This document shows, one piece after another, positions 1 to 6,161 of a DNA stretch of 6,161 nucleotides. This DNA is from Planctomycetota bacterium (GTDB taxonomy: Bacteria; Planctomycetota; Planctomycetia; Pirellulales; Pirellulaceae). The stretch covers positions 1-6,161 of the forward strand of contig JAJSAJ010000863.1 in NCBI GenBank assembly GCA_024274855.1, read 5' to 3'. The notes below the pieces were generated by a model. That model saw only the letters and a program-made list of their open reading frames with translations. It did no database searches and was not told the DNA's origin. A program made the position numbers and the translations under genes. Within the stretch, counting starts at the first letter, position 1. The number at the start of each line of letters is the position of its first letter.

Positions 1-411
1 GACTGTCCGGCCGCCTCCCCCGACAGCACCCGCTAGTACCAAGCCGGAGGCTCCTGCAACAAACTTGCGCCGCGAGATCTGGCTCTTTCTACTCATGTCC
101 AGCTCCTCTCAAAAAATGCGTCAACTGAAACACGCTGTATTGAAATTGATCCAAGAAATGTTGTATCGAGGAATCTTCAGCAGTCGGCCACCGTTTGTGA
201 CCATGTGGAATCTGGCTTGGGCTATCGAACAGGCAACTCCCATCCCTGGCGTCGTGAACGGTCAAGGACCGGTCTCGACAAAGTCCCTGGGTTTGACCGT
301 GAATTCTTCCGGTTGATTTCGAACTTGCCGTTGCTGCCGACAACGATGCATCAAACCCTGTATTACCACTTCGAAGTCCACTCGCGATACCGTCATTGTA
401 ACGCATCGACA

Positions 412-423
412 CTGCCGCGGCAG
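412..423. repeat. 12-bp perfect palindrome
   Basis: CTGCCGCGGCAG equals its own reverse complement, and the flanking bases do not extend the symmetry. It lies 179 bases before the nitrilase start codon. It could be a binding site for a dimeric regulator, but a palindrome of this length is not rare by chance in several hundred bases. Confidence 0.3.
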
Positions 424-514
424 CACCCCAGTGCGAAGCCAGGCTTTCACCGGACCGGCGAGGCCGAGTCGCCGTTATTCGGCCGACTTTTGCACCCCGA
501 CGACTGGTGCCACC

Positions 515-547
515 ATTCTATCAAGCCGTTCATCGCTCTGATAGAAT
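515..547. repeat. 9-bp inverted repeat, possible operator or hairpin
   Basis: ATTCTATCA at 515-523 is the exact reverse complement of TGATAGAAT at 539-547, with a 15-base spacer. The pair does not extend on either side. Its right arm coincides with a candidate extended -10 element, so a repressor or activator bound here could control the nitrilase transcript. As a terminator it is weak, because the stem is AT-rich and no T-run follows. Confidence 0.35.
539..547 (+). promoter_or_regulatory. Candidate extended -10 promoter element for the nitrilase
   Basis: TGATAGAAT fits the extended -10 pattern TGn-TATAAT with one mismatch in the hexamer. No good -35 hexamer is visible at 16-18 bases upstream, which is tolerated by extended -10 promoters. 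Transcription would begin near 553-555, leaving about 50 bases of leader before the ATG at 603. The call is by pattern only. Confidence 0.3.
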
Positions 548-587
548 CCCAAGTTGGCGAAAAAAGAACCGCGAAAAACGCTTATCT

Positions 588-593
588 GAGGGA
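588..593 (+). promoter_or_regulatory. Ribosome binding site that fixes the nitrilase start at 603
   Basis: GAGGGA lies 9 bases before the ATG at 603. It supports that start over the in-frame ATG at 507. The 32 residues added by the 507 start are Arg/Lys-rich and unlike a nitrilase N-terminus, whereas the family-typical beginning (PRINVAAAHVAP) comes directly after the 603 ATG. Confidence 0.6.
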
Positions 594-602
594 ATCTCGC
601 AA

Positions 603-1421
603 ATGCCCCGTATCAATGTGGCCGCCGCCCACGTAGCGCCCGCCTTTTTGGACCTCGGCGCGACGATTAAAAAAATATGTTCAGTGATTTCCGAGGCAGC
701 GAACCACGGCGCTCGATTGGTCGCCTTTCCGGAAGCGTTCATTCCGGCGTTTCCTGTCTGGAGTGCTTTGCGATCGCCGATCTACAACCACGACCTGTTC
801 TGCCGTCTCGCAGCCAATTCACTCTTGGTGGACGGGCCTGAAATGGCTCAAATTTGCCAAGCCGCACGAAAAAATCAGATCCTTGTGTCCGTTGGTTTCA
901 ACGAGGCAACAAGGAGCAGCGTGGGGTGCATTTACAACAGCAACGTTCTGATTGCCGAAGATGGAGCAATTCTGAATCACCACCGCAAGATTATGCCAAC
1001 ATTCTACGAAAAATTATCCTGGTCGCCCGGGGATGGCGCCGGGTTGCGGGTCCGCGACACCAAATGTGGACGAGTCGGCATGTTGATTTGCGGTGAAAAC
1101 ACGAATCCCCTTGCCCGCTACACAATGATGGCCGAGGGCGAGCAAGTTCACATTTCCACGTACCCTCCCATATGGCCTTCACACGGCCCGGGTGAAAATG
1201 CCTACGATCTTGCCCATGCAATTCGCATCCGAGCGGGTGCACATTCCTTCGAAGCCAAAGCGTTTAACATCGTTGCTTCCGGCTTTATGGACAAAGCGAT
1301 GTTCGACTTCCTGGCGGAGCTAGACCCGAATGCGCGAAAAATTCTTGAAGCAAGTCCACGCAGCGTTTCGTTGATCACCGGCCCTGGCGGTACTCGGATA
1401 AGCGAAGAGCGATGCAACTAA
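603..1421 (+). CDS. Nitrilase-family carbon-nitrogen hydrolase, cut short by in-frame TAA
   Basis: Nitrilases hydrolyse nitriles to the carboxylic acid and ammonia in the cytoplasm, through a cysteine thioimidate intermediate. The start at 603 has a good ribosome binding site and gives 272 residues to the TAA. The Glu-Lys-Cys triad is visible: Glu44 in FPEAFIP, Lys129 in HHRKIMPT and Cys163 in LICGENTNPLARY. The second structural Glu136 in TFYEKLSW is also present. The stretch GEQVHISTYPPIWP is typical of true nitrilases rather than amidases or carbamoylases. Family members run to about 310-370 residues, so this product lacks its C-terminal part, which is found directly after the stop in the same frame (1422-1682). 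Up to the stop nothing looks damaged. The truncated product would miss the C-terminal segment used in assembly and is probably inactive, unless the stop is read through or is a sequence error. The family call is firm; the substrate is unknown. Confidence 0.85.
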   Translation: MPRINVAAAHVAPAFLDLGATIKKICSVISEAANHGARLVAFPEAFIPAFPVWSALRSPIYNHDLFCRLAANSLLVDGPEMAQICQAARKNQILVSVGFNEATRSSVGCIYNSNVLIAEDGAILNHHRKIMPTFYEKLSWSPGDGAGLRVRDTKCGRVGMLICGENTNPLARYTMMAEGEQVHISTYPPIWPSHGPGENAYDLAHAIRIRAGAHSFEAKAFNIVASGFMDKAMFDFLAELDPNARKILEASPRSVSLITGPGGTRISEERCN

Positions 1422-1682
1422 GAGGGAATTCTGTTCGCTGAACTCGACCTTGCGGAATGTGTGGAGCCGAAACAATTTCATGACGTATCGGGTGGATATA
1501 ACCGGTTCGACATCTTTCAATTGACGGTCAACCGAACGCCGAATCGACCGATTCAATTTACGGGACTCTCCGGCCCAGAACCGCGACCGGAAATCAATGG
1601 AGTAAATGAAGGACTCGCTGCTTCAGTTCCCTCAACAGGCACCTGTCAGAACGAGAAAGGCAACGATGAAGACTGCCACTAA
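1422..1682 (+). pseudogene. C-terminal part of the nitrilase, after the in-frame stop
   Basis: This is the same reading frame as the nitrilase and continues it immediately: EGILFAELDLAECVEPKQF, then the conserved C-terminal pattern D-x-x-G-x-Y-x-R-x-D (bases 1482-1511, DVSGGYNRFD), then LTVNRTPNRP. In the family as I recall it, one acidic residue stands where the TAA is, so the alignment needs no gap. Joined, the two parts make a 359-codon reading frame including the TAA position, a normal nitrilase length. A GTG at 1461 is the first in-frame alternative start, but it would begin in the middle of the conserved segment and has no convincing ribosome binding site, so a separate gene is unlikely. 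The last ~49 residues are a low-conservation tail. The closing TAA at 1680-1682 lies 17 bases into the next gene. Confidence 0.8.
1653..1660 (+). promoter_or_regulatory. Ribosome binding site that fixes the glycosidase start at 1666
   Basis: GAGAAAGG ends 5 bases before the ATG at 1666. That ATG is followed at once by a classic signal peptide. The in-frame ATG at 1606 would put 20 extra polar residues in front of it and has no comparable site. The ribosome binding site lies inside the end of the nitrilase frame, which suggests translational coupling. Confidence 0.65.
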
Positions 1683-4455
1683 AAGCGCGCATCGAATCAT
1701 GATCGCTCTCACACTCGGCATCGTGTCGCTGGCCAGTCACCTGTCTGCCGGTGATACGAATCTGTTTGTCGATTTTCGCTATCGTCCCAACTGGTGGGCA
1801 ACCTCAATTTGCCTACCTGATGACCCACAGAAAACATTGGTTTCGAGCGGTGGCCAACTGCTGTACGACTTCGGTGGCCAGTACTATCCCTACGCCGGCG
1901 GACGTGGCTTCCGGACAACGGTTGCTATCGTCGTGACAGAAGACGCTTGCCACGTGCGCCAAACGATGGTCGACCCGCGCATTCCAATCGTGCAGACAAC
2001 GGAGCGAGCTCCGGGACTCGAAATCACTCAAGATGCTTTTGCTACTATTACCGATCGACCACGGGACAACGTTCCGGTGCGCGTGGAACGGGCTGACGAT
2101 GGCGAAGTGTTGCACGATTGGGCACAGCCAAAGGGCAAGGTGCATTCCGAACTGGCAAACATCGCGGTGCATACGAACGGGACCATCGCTTACGATCTGC
2201 TGGTCAAGCCGGGCAGCCGCTACCGCGTTGTACTGGGGTTGTGTGAAGGCTATCACGACCAACCCAAGAAACGTGTGCTCGATCTGAATCTCGAAGGCGC
2301 CGCTCCGAAGACGGTCGATCTCATCGCCGATATTGGCCACAACCGAGCGGGCAGCTTCGTGTTCGATGCCGCAGACACGAATGATGATGGCCGCATCACG
2401 CTGCGAGTCGCAGCCAACTCCGCCGGTTGGGATGTAAACACGATTCTCAACGCATTTTGGATATTCACACCCGGAGCGACAATTGACCCGGCCAAATTGT
2501 TGGCGGGCGAGCTCGATCCCCAAGCCGTTGTCGCCGTATATCCAAGCCGCATGCAAGGCAGCCCGCGCATGGACATGATCCTGGTCCATGTCAGAAACTC
2601 GAGCAAAACCACACGCACTTTTCACCCTCGGGTCATCGTCAAGAGCCAACGGCCGCTGAACGTCGACCTCGACACTCAACGGATCACCGTCAATGGAACC
2701 GATACCTTGGCCGTTTCCCAGTACATGATCAAAGTCCAGCAACCGTTCCTGGAAAAACGCATTGTTCACCTGGCCCCCATGACCCTTGGGCCTGGAGAAG
2801 AAACCGACTTGTCGCTTGCCTACGCCGTGAACCATGCGATAGGCGACGAGAAAACAGAAACTGGACAGGTCATCATGGCCCGCGACCGTGTCATCGCCTA
2901 CTGGAAAACAGCCCCCCTGCCCTTCAACCGGGTGTGCGTACCGGATCCGCAGATCCAGGCACTGATTGATTCGGCTATTCGAAACATCTGGCAAGCGCGC
3001 GACATCAAACAAGGAGTCCCCGTATTTCAGGTCGGACCGACTTGCTATCGCGGACTGTGGATCGTTGACGGTGCGTTCCTGCTCGAAGCCGCCACCCTAC
3101 TCGGTGCCGGCGATGAAGCTCGTAACGGAATCCAATACACTCTGAAACAACAGAAGAAAAACGGTGCTTTCGAGGTACTGAGCAAGTCCTACTTCAAGGA
3201 AAACGGCATTATCCTGTGGACCTGCGTCCGCCATGCCCAACTGACTCAAGATAAAAAGTGGCTCGAATCCGTCTGGCCGCAACTGGAAAAGGCAATCATC
3301 TACATCCAACAGCTTCGCAAACAGTCCCTTGCCAACGACGATCCGCTCGATGACGGACTGCTCCCCCCAGGGGACATCGATGGCGGCTTGGGAGGCCGAA
3401 ACCGGGCGGAGTTCACGAACGTCTACTGGAACCTGGTCGGTCTCAAGGCGGCCATTCATGCCGCTCGCTGGCTGGGAAAAACCGATCAGGCCAATCGATG
3501 GCAGGCCGTTTACGACGATTTCCTGGCAACATTTCGGCGAGCCGCCAAGCGCGACACACAGCATGACGTTCACGGCAACTCCTATCTACCCATCCTCATG
3601 GGTAATCGCGACCATGAACTGCCCCAAAGAGCCCAATGGGCATTCTGCCACGCCGTTTATCCGGGGCAACTGTTTCCAACCGACGACCCGTTGGTAACCG
3701 GCAACCTGGCAATGCTCGCGGCCACCGAACAAGAAGGTATGGTCGTTGGAACCGGTTGGGATGCCAAGGGGATCTGGAACTACTTTGCCTCATTCTATGG
3801 ACACGCCTGTTTATGGAACGGTCATGGCCGGAAAGCAGCGCAGTGCCTCTATGCGATGGCCAATCACGCATCGCCACTGCTCGCTTGGCGCGAGGAACAA
3901 AACACGCGTGACATGGGCCAGCACTTCGTCGGTGACATGCCGCATAATTGGGCTAGTGCCGAGTTCATTCGTTTGGCCGTCCACCTGCTTGCCCTCGACC
4001 GCGGCGATCAACTGCACCTACTCGAGGGCCTGCCGCCCGAATGGACTCGTGCCGGCATGATCACCGAACTAAAAAGCATCGCCACACCGTTCGGCCCGCT
4101 GACTCTGCGTTTGCAAATCACCAAGGATGGTCATACCGCCGAGCTGCAAGTAGCACCGCTGAAAGACCGTTCGTGTCGCACAATCGTTGTGCACTTGGGC
4201 GGCTGGGCCTCCACGGATAGAAACTTGACCTACGAACTCGATCCATCAAAACCGCACAAGATACGTATTCCACTCGGAAACGACGAAACCGCAAGCCAAC
4301 GCGTGGCAACCGCATTGCGGCAGAGTACACGGCGCATGCAACACTGCTTTACGGACGGCGGCACAGCCAAAGTCAAACCGGCCTTCGTCCCGTTGCCACC
4401 CGGTGCTATACGGCCTGAAGGTTGGCTGCGCGATTGGGCACAAGCAGCAGCCTAA
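1666..4455 (+). CDS. Secreted six-hairpin glycosidase with malectin-like module and start of a GH127 domain; ends at in-frame TAA
   Basis: The protein is 929 residues to the TAA. Residues 1-29 form a Sec signal peptide: Lys/Arg-containing start, hydrophobic core IMIALTLGIVSLA, cleavage near LSAG. Residues ~30-160 are beta-rich and of unknown family. Residues ~165-268 resemble a malectin-like carbohydrate-binding fold, including an EF-hand-like loop DTNDDGRI at 237-244. Residues ~425-790 look like an (alpha/alpha)6 six-hairpin glycosidase domain, as in GH78-type enzymes: CYRGLWIVDGAFLLEA at 460-475 with Asp468, DDGLLPPGDIDGG at 562, GWDAKGIWNYFASFYGH at 698, and GDMPHNWASAEF at 756. A beta-sandwich tail follows to ~880. 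From residue 903 the sequence VKPAFVPLPPGAIRPEGWLRDWAQAAA is the N-terminal edge of a GH127 domain, interrupted by the stop. Likely role: extracytoplasmic glycan cleavage, sugar specificity not determinable here. The catalytic acid and base of the six-hairpin domain are not assigned with confidence. Confidence 0.8.
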   Translation: MKTATKSAHRIMIALTLGIVSLASHLSAGDTNLFVDFRYRPNWWATSICLPDDPQKTLVSSGGQLLYDFGGQYYPYAGGRGFRTTVAIVVTEDACHVRQTMVDPRIPIVQTTERAPGLEITQDAFATITDRPRDNVPVRVERADDGEVLHDWAQPKGKVHSELANIAVHTNGTIAYDLLVKPGSRYRVVLGLCEGYHDQPKKRVLDLNLEGAAPKTVDLIADIGHNRAGSFVFDAADTNDDGRITLRVAANSAGWDVNTILNAFWIFTPGATIDPAKLLAGELDPQAVVAVYPSRMQGSPRMDMILVHVRNSSKTTRTFHPRVIVKSQRPLNVDLDTQRITVNGTDTLAVSQYMIKVQQPFLEKRIVHLAPMTLGPGEETDLSLAYAVNHAIGDEKTETGQVIMARDRVIAYWKTAPLPFNRVCVPDPQIQALIDSAIRNIWQARDIKQGVPVFQVGPTCYRGLWIVDGAFLLEAATLLGAGDEARNGIQYTLKQQKKNGAFEVLSKSYFKENGIILWTCVRHAQLTQDKKWLESVWPQLEKAIIYIQQLRKQSLANDDPLDDGLLPPGDIDGGLGGRNRAEFTNVYWNLVGLKAAIHAARWLGKTDQANRWQAVYDDFLATFRRAAKRDTQHDVHGNSYLPILMGNRDHELPQRAQWAFCHAVYPGQLFPTDDPLVTGNLAMLAATEQEGMVVGTGWDAKGIWNYFASFYGHACLWNGHGRKAAQCLYAMANHASPLLAWREEQNTRDMGQHFVGDMPHNWASAEFIRLAVHLLALDRGDQLHLLEGLPPEWTRAGMITELKSIATPFGPLTLRLQITKDGHTAELQVAPLKDRSCRTIVVHLGGWASTDRNLTYELDPSKPHKIRIPLGNDETASQRVATALRQSTRRMQHCFTDGGTAKVKPAFVPLPPGAIRPEGWLRDWAQAAA

Positions 4456-6161
4456 GGCATCACCGGACATTTGGACCAACGAACCGCAGTCTATCAATAC
4501 GGCTATAAGGGCGTTGATTTCAAAGCCATTGGCGTACAGCCCCATGGCGTTGGATGGCCAATCGAACAATCTGCCTACTGGCTCGACGGCTTGGTGCGAC
4601 TAGCCTACATTCTGGACGACGAAACGCTGATCAAGAAAGTGCACACACGTTTGGATCCCGTGGTCGCCGGTGTTTTGGAAGGGGGCGAGTCGCTTGTCTA
4701 TTGGCGCCCGAAGGCAATTCTGAAGAACACGTTCAACAACTGGGCCCATTCACACATCGGCCGCGCTCTGGTCGCCTACTACGAAGCAACAGGGGACCCT
4801 CGCATCCTTGCGGCACTGGTGAAAGTGTATCAGGATTACCCCTTGCCTGATTTTTCGGACCGATTCGCACCCGTCAACGGCATGGTCAACCTCGATCCGA
4901 TGCTCGACACGTATGCCCTCAGTGGAAACAAAGCCGTGTTGGACAACGCACTCGCGTCGATCCAACGCCCTTCGTTTCAACAGGCCATTGACCGGTGGAA
5001 CCGCCATGAGCTGATTCCGGGGCACGGAGTCATCTTTTACGAAAACATTCGAGTTCCCGCACTGATGTATCCCTGGACTGGCCGTCAAGACCTGCTTGAC
5101 GCAACGCTCAATACGATCACTTGGAGCGACCGCCAGTTCGGGCTGCCGATGGGCCTGGTCTCCAGCGAGGAATACCAAGCCGGTATCGGGTCGACCCGCA
5201 ACGTGGAAACGTGCAACGTGGCGGCCGGCCCCTGGACGTTCGGCTGGTTATTGCGTATCACCGGACAGCGAGATTATGCGGACCGCATGGAACAGATTTT
5301 CTTCAACGCCGGCCCGGCACCCGTGGCACGCGACTATCAGACAATGAGCTACTATCAGTCTGCCAATCGGTTCAGTCTGTCGTTGCCGGACGAAAACGAC
5401 CACCCCAAAGCACCCGGAGCCGGTTGTTATCGGTTCAGTGAATTGGGCCATCGCGTCCTATGTTGCGTCGGGAATTTGAATCGTGTCGTCCCCAACTACA
5501 TACAGCACATGTGGATGGCCACACTCGACCACGGGCTGGCCGCCACCTTGTACGGCCCATGCAACATCCGTGGACTCGCGGGCGATGAGGTACCGGTCTC
5601 GATTGACCAGCGGACATCCTATCCGTTTGCCGATACGATCCATTTGACGATCCAGCCGGAGCGAGCAGCACGGTTCCCGCTTTACTTGCGAGTTCCCCAA
5701 TGGTGCAATCAACCGCCAGTCGCACTCAACGGCACCCTTATCCAGACGACAACTGACTCGCGTGGCTTTATCAAGTTGCTGCGTGATTGGAGCCCCGGCG
5801 ATCGCGTGACGCTCAAGCTACCGATGACCGTGCGTCTGCTGCGAGGCCGTGAAACCGCCTATCCGAGTATTTCCTATTTCCAACGCAACCGGAAACTCGC
5901 GTCGGTCAAGACGATCGCCAACCCGTATGCCAGCATCTATCGTGGCCCGCTGTTGTTCGCGCTGCCCATTCCTGATGTCGATCCCGACCATGCGGCCCCG
6001 GGTGCGAAATGGAACTATGTCTTGGATGTCGCCCCGTCAAAACTGGCGAAGCAAACCGAAGCGGTCATCCGCCCGATGCCCAAAACCTGGCGCTGGCAGT
6101 TGAACGCCGCGCCGGTTCAGTTGCGCGTACCGGCGCGCCAATTCGACTGGCAACCAACCGA
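4456..6161 (+). pseudogene. Remainder of GH127 (DUF1680) beta-L-arabinofuranosidase-like domain after in-frame stop; runs off window
   Basis: Same frame as the gene before it, open for 568 codons with no stop to the window edge. It begins GITGHLDQ, the direct continuation of the GH127 N-terminal motif. The GH127 zinc-cysteine site is complete: Glu and Cys of VETCNV (codons at 5206 and 5212) and the Cys-Cys pair of RVLCCVGN (5461-5466), matching Glu338, Cys340, Cys417 and Cys418 of the characterised enzyme HypBA1 in order and spacing. The acid/base Glu is probably in SSEEYQAGIGS (5167 or 5170). PVTLKL-type beta-sandwich and YRGPLLFALPIP follow near the end, so perhaps 50-80 residues remain beyond the window. 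There is no in-frame ATG until 4882 and no ribosome binding site; TTG at 4471 or GTG at 4594 would drop conserved residues. It is therefore a continuation of the upstream gene, expressed only if the TAA is read through or is an error. Confidence 0.8.

Larger units (their letters stand above)
1..602. other. Upstream region with no supported gene
   Basis: No frame here gives a protein I recognise. Frame 1 is free of stops from 37 to the TAG at 634-636, but its first ATG is at 205, it has no clear ribosome binding site, and the translation is rich in Arg, His, Ser and Pro with no domain pattern. Frame 2 opens with a Pro/Ala-rich run (bases 2-60) that could be the tail of an upstream protein, yet continues to 316 as unremarkable sequence. 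Minus-strand open frames at 89-412 and 262-450 also lack recognisable content. The region may be a long intergenic spacer or a decayed gene. The base pair of interest lies at its right end, where the promoter-like and inverted-repeat elements precede the nitrilase. Confidence 0.5.

Noticed and set aside
2..60. Pro/Ala-rich C-terminal tail of an upstream protein
   Set aside because: The composition is suggestive, but the frame does not stop soon after it and continues to 316 as unremarkable sequence, so an end of gene cannot be placed.
89..412. Minus-strand 107-residue open frame as a real gene
   Set aside because: No recognisable domain and no ribosome binding site that stands out; similar-length open frames exist on both strands here.
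507..602. Longer nitrilase from the ATG at 507
   Set aside because: The added residues are basic and unlike any nitrilase N-terminus, and the ribosome binding site at 588-593 serves the ATG at 603.
1419..1421. Selenocysteine or pyrrolysine insertion
   Set aside because: Those use UGA and UAG. Both internal stops here are UAA, and neither site is a catalytic position in its family.
1606..1665. Longer glycosidase from the ATG at 1606
   Set aside because: It would bury the signal peptide behind 20 polar residues. The ATG at 1666 has a well-placed ribosome binding site.
1813..3012. 399-residue open frame on the minus strand
   Set aside because: It lies wholly opposite the glycosidase gene, whose domains are recognisable. 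It has no domain pattern or ribosome binding site and is explained by codon bias of the sense strand.
4453..4455. Natural end of one gene and start of a separate GH127 gene
   Set aside because: The conserved GH127 N-terminal motif spans the stop. There is no intergenic space, ribosome binding site or in-frame ATG until 4882.

Overview
The window looks like part of a moderately GC-rich bacterial chromosome. A large secreted multi-domain glycoside hydrolase with a malectin-like module, fused to a GH127 (beta-L-arabinofuranosidase, formerly DUF1680) domain, would fit Planctomycetota or a related group of polysaccharide degraders. This taxonomic guess rests on protein style only; no rRNA or marker gene is present.

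Layout, all genes on the + strand. Bases 1-602 hold no gene I can support. They contain a candidate extended -10 element, a 9-bp inverted repeat just upstream of the first gene, and a 12-bp perfect palindrome. Bases 603-1682 encode a nitrilase-family carbon-nitrogen hydrolase with an intact Glu-Lys-Cys triad. An in-frame TAA at 1419-1421 cuts it, and the conserved C-terminal part continues in the same frame to a second TAA at 1680-1682. Bases 1666-4455 encode an exported 929-residue protein with a signal peptide, an N-terminal beta-rich and malectin-like region, and a six-hairpin glycosidase-type (alpha/alpha)6 domain. Its last ~27 residues are the beginning of a GH127 domain. An in-frame TAA at 4453-4455 cuts that domain, and the rest of it (zinc-cysteine active site included) continues in the same frame, without another stop, to the window end at 6161.

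The main point is that both genes carry exactly one in-frame TAA at a site where the family sequence simply runs on, with no frameshift and no other disabling change. The second stop sits inside a conserved motif, so it is not a plausible gene boundary. The possible explanations are very recent pseudogenisation, sequence error, programmed or leaky readthrough, or UAA decoded as sense. The sequence alone cannot decide; the first two are the most economical.

If both are functional, the nitrilase and the glycosidase would be co-transcribed and translationally coupled, since their reading frames overlap by 17 bases. The glycosidase would act outside the cytoplasm on arabinose- or rhamnose-type plant or algal glycans. 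Why a nitrilase is paired with it is not evident.
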